From the NCBI RefSeq assembly GCF_030546575.1, contig NZ_JAUOTN010000003.1, positions 62,001 through 126,000 of the forward strand: 64,000 nucleotides of DNA, read 5' to 3'. The notes beneath the pieces were generated by a model, which saw only the letters and a list, made by a program, of their open reading frames with translations, was not told where the DNA came from and ran no database searches. Of the stretch, positions 55,797-64,000 are shown piece by piece. The position numbers and the translations under genes are program-made. Position 1 is the first letter of the stretch. Each line of letters begins with the position of its first letter. The DNA comes from Pontibacter coccineus. Lineage in GTDB: Bacteria; Bacteroidota; Bacteroidia; Cytophagales; Hymenobacteraceae.

Positions 55797-56711
55797 ATGA
55801 GTATCATCCAAGACATAAAAGACTCTTTCCGGCAGCAAAACAATACCCTGAAGCAACTGATTCTGATCAACGTCATCGTTTTTGTGACGTTGATCGTGCT
55901 TCGTACGGTGCTGTACCTGACCAGTAGCAGCTGGGCCTACACGGGGCTGATGCGCTTTATCGCGCTGCCCTCTGACCCACTCGTTTTCATTACCCGTCCC
56001 TGGACGATCATTTCCTATTTCTTCACGCACGAAGGTTTCCTACACATAATCTTTAACATGCTCAACCTCTACTGGTTCGGGCAGCTGATCAAGGAGTACC
56101 TGGGTGAGAAAAAATTGCTCAGTCTGTACATTTTGGGAGGTATAGCCGGCGGCTTGCTCTACATGCTGAGCTACAACCTGATCCCATATTTTGCCGACCG
56201 CGCCGCCTACGCCGTCATGATCGGTGCCTCGGCCAGCGTGCTCGCCGTGGTTGTAGCGGCTGCCACGCTGATCCCGAACTATACCTTCAACCTGATCCTG
56301 ATCGGTCCGGTTCGGATCAAGTATATCGCCGCTTTTCTGGTGATTTTGTCGATTTCCGGGGCTGTAGGCGATAATGCAGGTGGTAACATTGCGCACTTGG
56401 GAGGAGCTTTGTTTGGTTGGCTTTTCGTGAAGCAACTGCAACGTGGCCGCGACATGGGACGCCCTTTGCACAGCACCATGGATTTCTTTGCCAACCTCTT
56501 CAAGCGGCGCCCGAAGCTGAAAGTAACCCACCGCCAGAAAGCCACTGTTGGGAATGATTCCCGTCCAGCTTCTGGCTACCACACAGGTTATGCCGGCAAG
56601 CCCAGCCAAATGGAGATCGACCTGATCCTGGATAAAATTTCGGTTTCGGGGTATGAGAGCCTTTCCAAAGAAGAGAAGCAGAAGCTGTTTCAGGCGAGTC
56701 AGAAGGATTAA
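55797..56711 (+). CDS. Rhomboid family intramembrane serine protease (2)
   Basis: 304 residues. Six membrane helices; Ser in MIGASASVLA (S145), His in NIAHLGGALFG (H200). A C-terminal cytoplasmic tail of about 90 residues (from 215) is basic, then ends in a helical motif MEIDLILDKISVSGYESLSKEEKQKLF, known from Bacteroidota rhomboids. It is not a close copy of the first rhomboid. The pair may act in series or on one set of substrates. Confidence 0.9.
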   Translation: MSIIQDIKDSFRQQNNTLKQLILINVIVFVTLIVLRTVLYLTSSSWAYTGLMRFIALPSDPLVFITRPWTIISYFFTHEGFLHIIFNMLNLYWFGQLIKEYLGEKKLLSLYILGGIAGGLLYMLSYNLIPYFADRAAYAVMIGASASVLAVVVAAATLIPNYTFNLILIGPVRIKYIAAFLVILSISGAVGDNAGGNIAHLGGALFGWLFVKQLQRGRDMGRPLHSTMDFFANLFKRRPKLKVTHRQKATVGNDSRPASGYHTGYAGKPSQMEIDLILDKISVSGYESLSKEEKQKLFQASQKD

Positions 56712-56897
56712 GCAGGTATAGCTGGACTTTATTGTTTTTTCGCCTAGCCCCAGCGGGGCTTTGTGCTATGGCGTGAGCGTCCTCGCTCTGTTTGCTATGG
56801 AGGGGCCTCTGGCCTAGGTATACCTATACCTTGCGTAGCTTCAGCCTTCCTATACCTTAAGCTAAACTGTTTTATAGCTTGCCCTGGCCGGGCGGGC

Positions 56898-56927
56898 CTT
56901 ACTTTTTGTCTTGACACAAAAAGTAAG
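56898..56927. repeat. Inverted repeat CTTACTTTTTGT
   Basis: Arms CTTACTTTTTGT (56898-56909) and ACAAAAAGTAAG (56916-56927) around CTTGAC. I know this type from other Bacteroidota genomes as a widespread intergenic repeat. Confidence 0.65.
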
Positions 56928-57240
56928 CAAAAAAGTCAAGATTCCCCAAATCGAGGGCCCCTACCCCCACTCGCTGATCGCTCGAACAGTGGGTAATCAT
57001 TTTAGTGCACCTGGCAATGCTGTTTGCTGCGTAGTTTCAGTGCAGGTTAGTCTTGTTATACCTGCCAGTGGTTATTTGCTGCAGGGCTTATACCAGTAAG
57101 CTGGCAGTAGCTGCAAGTCCCCCTTTGAAGGGGGCAGGGGGATGTTAATCGTGCACAAATATACCGGAGCTAAGCTGCTTATACCTGTAAATTGGCAGCG
57201 ACAGATTCCCCACCTTAGATAAGGAGGGGCTAGGGGGAAT

Positions 57241-57377
57241 GCCGTCAACTTAAGGTTTATTGTCATTTCGACCCCTTGGGAGAAATCTGAAGGAGTGCTT
57301 AAGCTTTGAAAAAATCCAGATCTTTCCCGTCGTCGAGTTGACAGCCGGAGTTAATCATGGCTTAAGTTGACGGCATT
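57241..57377. mobile_element. MITE-like element, about 140 bases
   Basis: Terminal inverted repeats of 17 bases: AATGCCGTCAACTTAAG (57238-57254) and its exact complement (57361-57377). The same six bases GGGAAT stand on both sides (57235-57240 and 57378-57383), like a target-site duplication, although they overlap the left repeat by three bases. The inside has no gene and contains GTCATTTCGA with GAGAAATCTG. A non-autonomous element whose transposase is elsewhere. Confidence 0.6.
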
Positions 57378-57412
57378 GGGAATTAGGGGTGATTGGACCC
57401 GGCATTTGTGAG

Positions 57413-57443
57413 AATCCTGTAAATCCCTAAATCCTGTAAATCC
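57413..57443. repeat. Two tandem copies of a 14-base unit
   Basis: AATCCTGTAAATCC at 57413-57426 and 57430-57443, 17 bases apart. Confidence 0.75.
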
Positions 57444-57478
57444 TTGGGGTAGGGGCCCTATATAAAGATTCAGACAAA

Positions 57479-57515
57479 CAAAAAAGCGCCCCTCCTTTGC
57501 AGAAGCGGCGCTTTT
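57479..57515 (-). terminator. Terminator of mdh
   Basis: Stem AAAAGCGCC / GGCGCTTTT with a 16-base loop, ending in a T run on the minus strand. Confidence 0.85.
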
Positions 57516-57540
57516 CGTATCACTAAGCAAGGTATAGCGA

Positions 57541-58482
57541 TTAAGCTTTGGCGGCGTTGATGTTGTCGAGCGCTTCCATTACTTCTTTCACGTGACCGCG
57601 TGACGTTTCCAGCAATTGCTTCTCGTCGTCGTTCAGTTGTAGTTCGATGATCTTCTCGATACCATTTTTGCCCAGAATTACCGGAACACCCAGGTATACG
57701 CCATCGATGCCGTACTCGCCCTCGAGCTTCACGCAAACAGGGAACACACGGCGCTGGTCGCGCACGATCGCTTCCACCATCTGAGCAGCAGCTGAACCCG
57801 GAGCGTACCAGGCAGAAGTACCCATCAGTTTCACCAACTCACCGCCACCGTTCTTGGTGCGGTCCACAATGGCGTTCAAAGTTTCTTCGTCGATCAGCTC
57901 CGTTACCGGGATACCGCCCACCGTAGTGTAGCGTGGAAGCGGAACCATGGTGTCGCCGTGACCACCCATCAACACCGCCTGGATGTCTTTTGGAGATACG
58001 TTCAGGGCCTCAGCCAGGAATGCACGGTAACGGGCCGTATCCAGGATGCCGGCCATACCCATTACGCGGGTGCGTGGCAGCTTGGAAGTGATGTGCGCCG
58101 CATACGTCATCACGTCGAGTGGGTTAGAAACCACAATGATGATGGCGTCAGGCGAGTGCTTCACGATGTTCTCGGTTACCGACTGCACGATACCGGCGTT
58201 AGTCGAAATCAGGTCGTCGCGCGTCATTCCTGGCTTGCGTGGCAGACCAGAGGTAATCACTACCACGTCAGAACCAGCAGTTTTGGTATAATCGTTGGTT
58301 ACGCCAACCGTGCGTGTATCGTACAGGTTGATGGGGGCTTTCTGCCAGATATCAAGCGCTTTGCCCTCAGCAAAACCTTCTTTAATATCCACTAAAACTA
58401 CTTCGTTCGCGATTTCGCGGTAAGCCAATACATCGGCGCACGTTGCACCCACGTTACCAGCTCCAACTACGGTTACTTTCAT
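57541..58482 (-). CDS. mdh: Malate dehydrogenase
   Basis: 313 residues. It interconverts malate and oxaloacetate with NAD+. NAD loop GAGNVGATCAD; Arg of the substrate loop in GLPRKPGMTRDDL (malate type, where lactate dehydrogenases have Gln); catalytic His in MGGHGDTMVPL; SNPLDVMTY. It belongs to the LDH-like MDH group. Alone, with a terminator at its end. Confidence 0.96.
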   Translation of the reverse strand: MKVTVVGAGNVGATCADVLAYREIANEVVLVDIKEGFAEGKALDIWQKAPINLYDTRTVGVTNDYTKTAGSDVVVITSGLPRKPGMTRDDLISTNAGIVQSVTENIVKHSPDAIIIVVSNPLDVMTYAAHITSKLPRTRVMGMAGILDTARYRAFLAEALNVSPKDIQAVLMGGHGDTMVPLPRYTTVGGIPVTELIDEETLNAIVDRTKNGGGELVKLMGTSAWYAPGSAAAQMVEAIVRDQRRVFPVCVKLEGEYGIDGVYLGVPVILGKNGIEKIIELQLNDDEKQLLETSRGHVKEVMEALDNINAAKA

Positions 58483-58749
58483 TGTAGGATATACTTTAAT
58501 TATGGTTTGAGATTCGGTTTACTTCCGTAAAATTAGAAAATTCTATTGTTAAAATCGTGTTTTAATAGCAAGTATCACAACACACGTAGTACGATTTTTC
58601 ATATTCAGGTCTTCGCACAAATGAAAAGCGGCTGCCTCCATGAAATAGTGACCTGAGTACTATCTGCGTCATTAGGTTCAATATAGATCGCCAAGATCTT
58701 TAACCAGATAACCGTGCTTCTTGATACGAGCTACGTGATACTTAAAATG

Positions 58750-60081
58750 CTACGAGATACGCTTTAAAGAAATCTCCAGCACCTGTTCTGTCTTCTCGGT
58801 CACTTTAAAGCGGTTGTCCAGGCGCTGGCCCACGATCCAGGCAATGGACTGGTCTGTTACTAATACCAGTGTTTTGGCCTTCAGGTTGGCCGGAACCTTC
58901 TTATCAATCAAAAAATCGCTGATCTTCTTTTTACCATTCATCCCCAGCGGCACAAACCAGTCGCCTTCCTGCCACGGGCGCAACCTCAGCGGAAACTTGA
59001 GCAGGCCGGCGTCCAGGGCAGCCACATGGGGTTTGGTGTTGAGCTTGTACTCGCTGGCCGGTACATAGCGCAGGGTCAGCTGCGCGTGCTCCTCGTTCAC
59101 TTCCGTCTGACCTTCTTCTATAGTTATACTTCCAAAGCGACTCAGGTTGCGGGGCGTGATCACGAGCTGGTCGCGGTCTTTTACCAAGGTATGGCTCGGC
59201 GAGTCGAACTGCTTGCCCGAAAGTCCCTCCAGCGCTTCTACCAGTTCCAACACCACAGAGTAGCTGAAGTTAAACGGGCGCAGCAGTTCGTGCAGCACCA
59301 CGGGCAGGCCGGTTGCGTTCTGCAGGGGCGCCAGCGACAGGTATACAGCTTCTTCGGCCTCCTTTATACTTTGCTGGCGCAGGTTGTCAATGTAAGCGTG
59401 CACGATAGCCTCGGCCTGGCTCACCCGCTCGGCTGTGTGCTGCATAGTTTCCTCCAGGTTCGGGTTGATTTCCTTGAGCACCGGAATTACCTCGTGGCGG
59501 ATTTTGTTGCGCTGGTACTTGGTCGTCTCGTTCGAGGTGTCTTCGCGCCAGATCAGGCGTTGCTCCGTCACGAAATCGAAAATATCGTCTTTGGTAACCG
59601 TGAGCATCGGCCGAATGATGTGCCCGTTTTTGGCAGGTATACCGTGGAGCCCGGCTATACCTGTGCCCTTGGTCAGGTGAAGCAATATGGTCTCTGTCAG
59701 GTCGTTGCTATGGTGGGCTGTGGCAACGTAGTCGTAACCTTCCTGCCGGCGCACCTGTTCAAACCAGGTATAGCGGAGCGTGCGGGCCGCCATCTGGATC
59801 GAGAGTTTCTCCTGCGCAGCAAAGGTGCGGGTGTCGAAATTCTCAGTATAGAAGGGCACCTCATACTTTTTGGCCAGCTTTTTGGCGAAGAGTTGATCCG
59901 CCTCCGCGTCCTCGGCGCGCAGCCCGAAGTTGCAATGTGCCACGGCAAACGTATACTTGAGTTGGTGCAGCACTTCGCAAAGCACCACCGAGTCGATGCC
60001 GCCGCTCACGGCCGCCAGTATTTTGCTGTCGGGCCCGCAAAGGGAATGGGATTGGATGAAACCGGAAACTTTCTGTAGCAT
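58750..60081 (-). CDS. tilS: tRNA(Ile)-lysidine synthetase
   Basis: 443 residues. It changes C34 of tRNA-Ile(CAU) to lysidine so that the tRNA reads AUA. The ATP site is SGGIDSVVL, the family region is ATAHHSNDLTETILLHLTKGTG. C-terminal substrate domains follow. Of note, the iterated motif AGGTATA adds AUA codons to many genes here, so this enzyme is needed for reading them. Confidence 0.95.
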   Translation of the reverse strand: MLQKVSGFIQSHSLCGPDSKILAAVSGGIDSVVLCEVLHQLKYTFAVAHCNFGLRAEDAEADQLFAKKLAKKYEVPFYTENFDTRTFAAQEKLSIQMAARTLRYTWFEQVRRQEGYDYVATAHHSNDLTETILLHLTKGTGIAGLHGIPAKNGHIIRPMLTVTKDDIFDFVTEQRLIWREDTSNETTKYQRNKIRHEVIPVLKEINPNLEETMQHTAERVSQAEAIVHAYIDNLRQQSIKEAEEAVYLSLAPLQNATGLPVVLHELLRPFNFSYSVVLELVEALEGLSGKQFDSPSHTLVKDRDQLVITPRNLSRFGSITIEEGQTEVNEEHAQLTLRYVPASEYKLNTKPHVAALDAGLLKFPLRLRPWQEGDWFVPLGMNGKKKISDFLIDKKVPANLKAKTLVLVTDQSIAWIVGQRLDNRFKVTEKTEQVLEISLKRIS

Positions 60082-60106
60082 AAGGCAGCGGCTGGTATAT
60101 TTTTTA

Positions 60107-60114
60107 TAATTTTG
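60107..60114 (+). promoter_or_regulatory. Possible -7 element for the OstA-like gene
   Basis: TAATTTTG lies 89 bases before the start codon; no TTG at the right distance upstream is seen, so support is partial. Confidence 0.35.
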
Positions 60115-60202
60115 AAGTTAAGAACAGGCAGAGGCCGCAGGTATGGGAACGTGGGTATAACACATCGCCCCTGACCAGGCCCTTGTCTTTTGTCCATAAA
60201 GC

Positions 60203-62053
60203 ATGAACATCACAAAATTAGTCTATTCTATTCTCTTTACGCTATTCTCGCTGACAGTTTTGGCGCAGGAGCAGCAGCAGAAGCCTCCGGTCAATCCGCG
60301 ACAGGCCGCGCAGCAGGTGCGTCCGCCGCAGCCACCCAAGATTGTGCCGCAGCAACAACCACCGCAGCCGCGCCTCAACCAGCCACGGCAGGCACCCCAG
60401 CAGCCCCGCACCACACCGCAGGATACGGCGCGTCCGGGTCAGACACCAGCCCAGCAAGGCCCTCAGCAGCAAGGGCAGCAGGATCGGGTGCAACTGGAGA
60501 GTGCCGATGACCTAATCGGTACCACGATCAACGGGAAGCGGGTGAACAAGCTGATCGGGAATGTGATTTTCAAGCAAAAGGAGACCTATCTGCATGCCGA
60601 TTCCGTGTACCAGTACCGCGACAGTGAAATACTGGAGGCTTTCGGCAACGTGCGCATCAACCAGGCTGATACTGTTACCATGACCGGTACGAAGGCTATC
60701 TATGACGGGGCAGGACGCACTGCCAAAATGAGTGGCGGCGTAACCATGCAGGACCCCAGTATGACGCTTACAACGCCGACCCTCGACTACAACCTGGATT
60801 CACGCACGGCGGTCTATACGGAAGGCGGCACCATCGTGCAGCCCGAAAACCGCTTGCAGAGCCAGCGCGGTACTTATGATACCAACACCAAAGTCTTCAC
60901 CTTCCAGCAAAATGTAAAAGTGTTCTCGCCGGATTATGAGATCACGGCGCAGAACATGCGCTACAACACCGAAAGCAAAGTGGTTTACTTCCAAGGTCCC
61001 ACCTTTATCAAAGGGCAGAACGGCGACCTTTATGCGGAACAGGGCACTTATAATACGATTACGAAGGTGTCGCGCTTTGGCCGCAATGCCTACATCCTGA
61101 CGCCGGAGTACCGTTTGGGAGGCGATGACCTGTACTATGACGAAGCCCGCGGCTACGGGGAGGCGAAAGTGAACATGACCATGCGCTCCCTTAAAGACGA
61201 CGTGACCATACGCGGGCAGGTTGGTCGCTACTGGCGCGACAAAGGTGTAGCCAAGGTATGGGGTAACCCGGTAATGGAGTCAATCATGGATGGCGACACG
61301 CTGTACATGGCCGCTGACTCGCTTATTTCCCGCGAGGCAAAAGCAGACGGACAGCCGAGTATGTTATTCGCCTTTAACAACGTGAAGATCTACAAGTCGG
61401 ACCTGCAGGGCACTTGCGATTCCCTCAGCTACAACCGAACCGACTCGCTCATGTACATGCACCGCAACCCAACGCTGTGGAGCGAGCAGAGCCAGATCGT
61501 GGGCGATACCATCCGCATCCACATGCGCAACAAGACCATCGACAAGATGTACATTTTCAGCAACTCCTTTATTACTTCCGAGGATTCGCTGCAGAACTAC
61601 AACCAGGTGAAGGGCCGTGACATGGTGGCGCACTTTCAGGACGGCCGTATGCGGCGGGTGAATGTGAATGGCAACGGCGAGAGCATTTATTTTGCGCTGG
61701 AGGGCGACTCGGTGCTGACAGGTATGAACCGGGCCGTGTGCAGCGACATGGTTTTAAATTTTGCGGAAAATAAACTCAAATCTATTTCGTTTCTTGTAAA
61801 TCCGGAAGCCAAGTTTATACCGCCGCACGAGTTGCAGGCCTCTGACCGAAGGCTGGAGGGATTTGCGTGGCTGGAAGAGCTCAGACCCGATAAGAAAGAG
61901 GTGCTGGCCCCGCGTGTACCGGTAAAAGAGCCGACGCCGCCTGCAAAAGCAGCTAAGCCAACAAAAGGCAAAGCATCGGGCACCAAGTCAGGACAGTCCA
62001 AAGGCAAAAAGCCTGCTGCCGGGGCTGCCAAACCGACTCCGGTCCGCCAGTAA
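60203..62053 (+). CDS. OstA/LptA-like protein of LPS transport
   Basis: 616 residues. A signal peptide (ending in VLAQE) leads to about 75 residues very rich in Pro and Gln, then repeated OstA-type beta units (about 100-560), for example GNVIFKQKETYLHADSV, FGNVRINQADTVTMTG, GTYNTITKVSRFG. The tail (from about 575) is rich in Lys, Pro and Ala. It probably bridges the periplasm for lipopolysaccharide as LptA does, though it is much longer. bamD follows 55 bases on. Confidence 0.85.
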   Translation: MNITKLVYSILFTLFSLTVLAQEQQQKPPVNPRQAAQQVRPPQPPKIVPQQQPPQPRLNQPRQAPQQPRTTPQDTARPGQTPAQQGPQQQGQQDRVQLESADDLIGTTINGKRVNKLIGNVIFKQKETYLHADSVYQYRDSEILEAFGNVRINQADTVTMTGTKAIYDGAGRTAKMSGGVTMQDPSMTLTTPTLDYNLDSRTAVYTEGGTIVQPENRLQSQRGTYDTNTKVFTFQQNVKVFSPDYEITAQNMRYNTESKVVYFQGPTFIKGQNGDLYAEQGTYNTITKVSRFGRNAYILTPEYRLGGDDLYYDEARGYGEAKVNMTMRSLKDDVTIRGQVGRYWRDKGVAKVWGNPVMESIMDGDTLYMAADSLISREAKADGQPSMLFAFNNVKIYKSDLQGTCDSLSYNRTDSLMYMHRNPTLWSEQSQIVGDTIRIHMRNKTIDKMYIFSNSFITSEDSLQNYNQVKGRDMVAHFQDGRMRRVNVNGNGESIYFALEGDSVLTGMNRAVCSDMVLNFAENKLKSISFLVNPEAKFIPPHELQASDRRLEGFAWLEELRPDKKEVLAPRVPVKEPTPPAKAAKPTKGKASGTKSGQSKGKKPAAGAAKPTPVRQ

Positions 62054-62070
62054 ACACTGTATATTCACGC

Positions 62071-62101
62071 TTGTAAATCACAGGGATATTGTATAATTTT
62101 G
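62071..62101 (+). promoter_or_regulatory. Promoter of bamD
   Basis: TTG at 62071-62073, 20 bases, TAATTTTG at 62094-62101. The ATG at 62109 is only 8 bases on, so the transcript would have almost no leader. Confidence 0.6.
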
Positions 62102-62108
62102 CCCGTTC

Positions 62109-62933
62109 ATGAACAGAGGAATCCTGCATACCGTCGTAATGTTGTGCCTGTTGGTTTTTGCAACCAGCTGCAGCAACTTCCAAAAGCTATTGAAAAGCAA
62201 CGACGTTGACCTGAAATACAAAGCCGCGCTCGAATACTACGAGAAAGGGGACTACTACCGCGCCAACCAGCTGTTGGAGCAGGTAATGCCTTTGATGACG
62301 GGTAGGGAAGAGGCCGAGAAAGCCCGTTTCTACTACGCCAACACGCACTATCAGCAGCGGGAGTACATGCTGAGCGCGTTCCAGTTCCGCACTTTCTACG
62401 AAACATATCCGCGTAGCGAGTTGGCTGAAGAGGCGATGTTCCTGCAGGCCAAGTCACTCTACAACGATTCGCCGGACTTTGAGCAGGACCAGACCAGTAC
62501 TGTAACGGCTATGGAGTCGATCCAGGAATTTCTGGTGCGCTACCCGACCAGCCAGTACGCGGCAGAGGCCAATACCATGTTTGATGATCTGAGCGCCAAG
62601 CTCGATCGTAAATCATTTGAAAGTGCCCGCCTGTACTATAAGCTGCGTAATTACAAGTCAGCTGTGGTGGCGTTTACGAACTTCCTGCGCGAGAATCCGT
62701 CTTCCCCGTACAGCGAGGAGGCTTCTTACCTGCGGATAGACTCACAGTACCGTTATGCGCTGGATAGTGTGCCGGGCAAGCAACAGGAGCGTTTCACGGA
62801 GGCAGTAGACTTCTACCAGGCCTTCATCGACCAGTATCCGGACAGCCGCTTCCTGCGTAGTGCCGAACAGGTATTCGCCAGCACGCAGTCAGAGCTCGAG
62901 AAAATAAAGAAAACTAACCCAAGCAATTCATAA
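62109..62933 (+). CDS. bamD: Outer-membrane assembly lipoprotein BamD
   Basis: 274 residues. Lipobox VFATSC, then five TPR-like units (ALEYYEKGDYYRANQLLEQV, AFQFRTFYETYPRSELAEEAMF, AVDFYQAFIDQYPDSRF). It works with BamA to insert outer-membrane barrels such as the TonB-dependent receptors. The neighbours rpoZ and coaBC follow closely on the same strand, a common Bacteroidota order. Confidence 0.92.
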   Translation: MNRGILHTVVMLCLLVFATSCSNFQKLLKSNDVDLKYKAALEYYEKGDYYRANQLLEQVMPLMTGREEAEKARFYYANTHYQQREYMLSAFQFRTFYETYPRSELAEEAMFLQAKSLYNDSPDFEQDQTSTVTAMESIQEFLVRYPTSQYAAEANTMFDDLSAKLDRKSFESARLYYKLRNYKSAVVAFTNFLRENPSSPYSEEASYLRIDSQYRYALDSVPGKQQERFTEAVDFYQAFIDQYPDSRFLRSAEQVFASTQSELEKIKKTNPSNS

Positions 62934-62944
62934 ATTAAGTATAT

Positions 62945-63271
62945 ATGGCAGCAGTTCCATCATCAATCGTTACCCGTAACATGGCCGACTTTGCAAAGCA
63001 GACCGGCAATGTGTACAAGTCTGTTTCGGTGATCTCTAAAAGAGCAAACCAGATCTCTGTGAAGCTGAAAGAAGAGTTGAACTCTAAGCTGGCTGAGTTT
63101 GCGACAACAGTGGATAACCTGGAGGAGGTATTCGAGAACCGTGAGCAGATCGAAATTTCTAAGTACTACGAGCGCCTGCCAAAGCCAACTAACCTGGCTA
63201 TCGAGGAATTCCTGGAAGGCAATGTATACGTTCGCACACCAGACGTAGAGACAGAAGAAATATCGCTGTAA
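62945..63271 (+). CDS. rpoZ: RNA polymerase omega subunit, Bacteroidota form
   Basis: 108 residues, 11 bases after bamD. NVYKSVSVISKRANQIS and the later EFLEGNVYV fit the RpoZ/Rpb6 fold in the form found in Bacteroidota. It stabilises the beta' subunit. Position before coaBC supports the call. Confidence 0.82.
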   Translation: MAAVPSSIVTRNMADFAKQTGNVYKSVSVISKRANQISVKLKEELNSKLAEFATTVDNLEEVFENREQIEISKYYERLPKPTNLAIEEFLEGNVYVRTPDVETEEISL

Positions 63272-63276
63272 GGCGC

Positions 63277-63837
63277 ATGCTCCGGAATCGGAAAATAGTA
63301 TTGGGAGTTTGCGGAAGTATAGCTGCGTATAAAGCAGCCATGCTGGTTCGCCTACTCGTAAAAGCAGAAGCAGAAGTACAGGTGATCCTGACCACTTCTG
63401 CTTCTGCCTTTATAACCCCGCTCACATTGGCTACCCTTTCCAAGCGGCCAGTGCTCACCGAGTTTGTGCTCAACGAGCAGGGCGTCTGGAACAACCACGT
63501 GGAACTGGGCCTTTGGGCCGATGCCATGGTGGTAGCGCCAGCCAGTGCCAACACGGTGGCCAAATTCGCCAATGGCTTCTGCGACAACCTGCTTTCTGCC
63601 ACTTACCTGTCAGCACGTTGCCCGGTGTTTGTGGCCCCGGCCATGGACCTGGACATGTACCGGCATCCGGCGGTACAGGCCAACTTTACCAAACTGCGCG
63701 GCTATGGCAACTTCATCATTGAGGCGGGGTATGGCGAACTGGCCAGCGGACTGGTGGGGCAGGGGCGTATGGCCGAGCCCGAGGAAATTATTCGCGTACT
63801 AGAAAACCACTTTTCAGGCATTGGAAAAACTGTTTAA
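63277..63837 (+). CDS. coaBC: Phosphopantothenoylcysteine decarboxylase part of CoaBC
   Basis: 186 residues. The flavin-dependent CoaC half: [56 protein letters not shown]. The frame stops at 63837, but the CoaB half begins directly in the +1 frame, so the usual fused CoaBC is split. Dropping one T from the run 63811-63814 joins them as [20 protein letters not shown]. Either a true split or an indel. Confidence 0.85.
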   Translation: MLRNRKIVLGVCGSIAAYKAAMLVRLLVKAEAEVQVILTTSASAFITPLTLATLSKRPVLTEFVLNEQGVWNNHVELGLWADAMVVAPASANTVAKFANGFCDNLLSATYLSARCPVFVAPAMDLDMYRHPAVQANFTKLRGYGNFIIEAGYGELASGLVGQGRMAEPEEIIRVLENHFSGIGKTV

Positions 63838-64000
63838 GGGCAAGACTGTTGTCCTGACCGCCGGCCCGACCTACGAACCCATTGATCCGGTGCGCTTTAT
63901 CGGGAACCACTCAACAGGCAAAATGGGCTATGCGCTGGCCGAATGCTTTGCCCAGCGCGGCGCCCAGGTACAACTGGTGGCTGGCCCTACTAACCTGCAG
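63821..64000 (+). CDS. coaBC: Phosphopantothenate-cysteine ligase part of CoaBC, cut by window end
   Basis: The frame from TTG 63821 reads [20 protein letters not shown], then [20 protein letters not shown], the opening of the CoaB domain. It overlaps the CoaC frame by 17 bases. The rest lies beyond 64000. If the overlap is real, CoaB could be translated separately from the TTG. Confidence 0.75.
   Translation, partial: MEKLFKGKTVVLTAGPTYEPIDPVRFIGNHSTGKMGYALAECFAQRGAQVQLVAGPTNLQ

Larger units (their letters stand above)
56712..57478. other. Repeat-rich intergenic gap, about 770 bases
   Basis: No credible gene. It holds REP-like hairpins with TCCT-type loops (56775-56788, GAGCG/CGCTC), seven AGGTATA units (56716-57186), the 12-base inverted repeat at 56898, the MITE-like element at 57241 and two tandem copies of a 14-base unit at 57413. 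Several stretches of C or G runs (for example 57119-57140) are typical of decayed repeats. Confidence 0.7.

Noticed and set aside
59026-60078. 350-codon plus frame opposite tilS
   Set aside because: Shadow of tilS.

Overview
The window reads as chromosomal DNA of a Bacteroidota bacterium, most likely from the Cytophagales and probably close to Pontibacter or another Hymenobacteraceae (genus is inference). Evidence: promoters of the Bacteroidota type (TTG, about 17-22 nt, TAnnTTTG), two Oar-type TonB-dependent receptors, the BamD and omega proteins in their Bacteroidota forms, a SerB-SerA fusion, a GH3/serine-hydrolase fusion, BshA of bacillithiol synthesis, and a K+-dependent type membrane pyrophosphatase. 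Many genes are followed by long, often perfect, intrinsic terminators.

Layout. 0-3 kb (minus): GNAT, alpha/beta hydrolase, and an SdpI-like membrane protein with its ArsR-type repressor and a clear operator. 3-9.8 kb: DUF1684 lipoprotein, thioredoxin-like protein, cyclophilin-HEAT lipoprotein, three tandem paralogous membrane proteins, a tiny secreted protein. 9.9-13.1 kb: MFS transporter, then cysE-cysK. 13.1-15.8 kb: DUF2267 protein, a SIR2-family protein with changed active-site residues, tRNA-Ala(GGC). 15.9-22.7 kb: two paralogous TonB-dependent receptors. 23-26.3 kb: NlpC/P60 lipoprotein, FAD-linked oxidase, haloalkane-dehalogenase-like hydrolase. 26.9-32.6 kb: ugd and a frameshifted UDP-glucuronate decarboxylase gene, TPR protein, M42-like peptidase, AT-rich fucosyltransferase-like gene. 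32.8-42 kb: hppA, hpt, adk, obg, grpE-dnaJ, ABC exporter pair. 42-46 kb: small membrane proteins, ChaN-like protein, IscA. 46-52.7 kb: serBA fusion between two repeat-rich gaps, bshA, GH3/serine hydrolase. 53-64 kb: mutL, two rhomboids, a repeat-rich gap with a MITE-like element, mdh, tilS, OstA-like protein, bamD, rpoZ and coaBC, which is cut by the window edge and carries an apparent frameshift.

The most unusual signal is not a gene. The heptamer AGGTATA (either strand; best extended form AGGTATAGC) occurs about 125 times by my hand count, against about 8 expected by chance. It lies inside genes in several reading frames, in gaps, and in inverted pairs, and it is missing from several stretches (for example 60-64 kb, most of ugd, and the fucosyltransferase-like gene). 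This resembles the highly iterated motifs of other bacteria (DNA uptake sequences, HIP1), but I know of no description of this one.

Most of the rest is core metabolism and envelope biology: cysteine, serine, purine, CoA and bacillithiol synthesis, chaperones, ribosome assembly, outer-membrane assembly and LPS transport. Accessory content is limited to the SIR2 gene, the ugd/uxs and fucosyltransferase genes, and the intergenic repeats.
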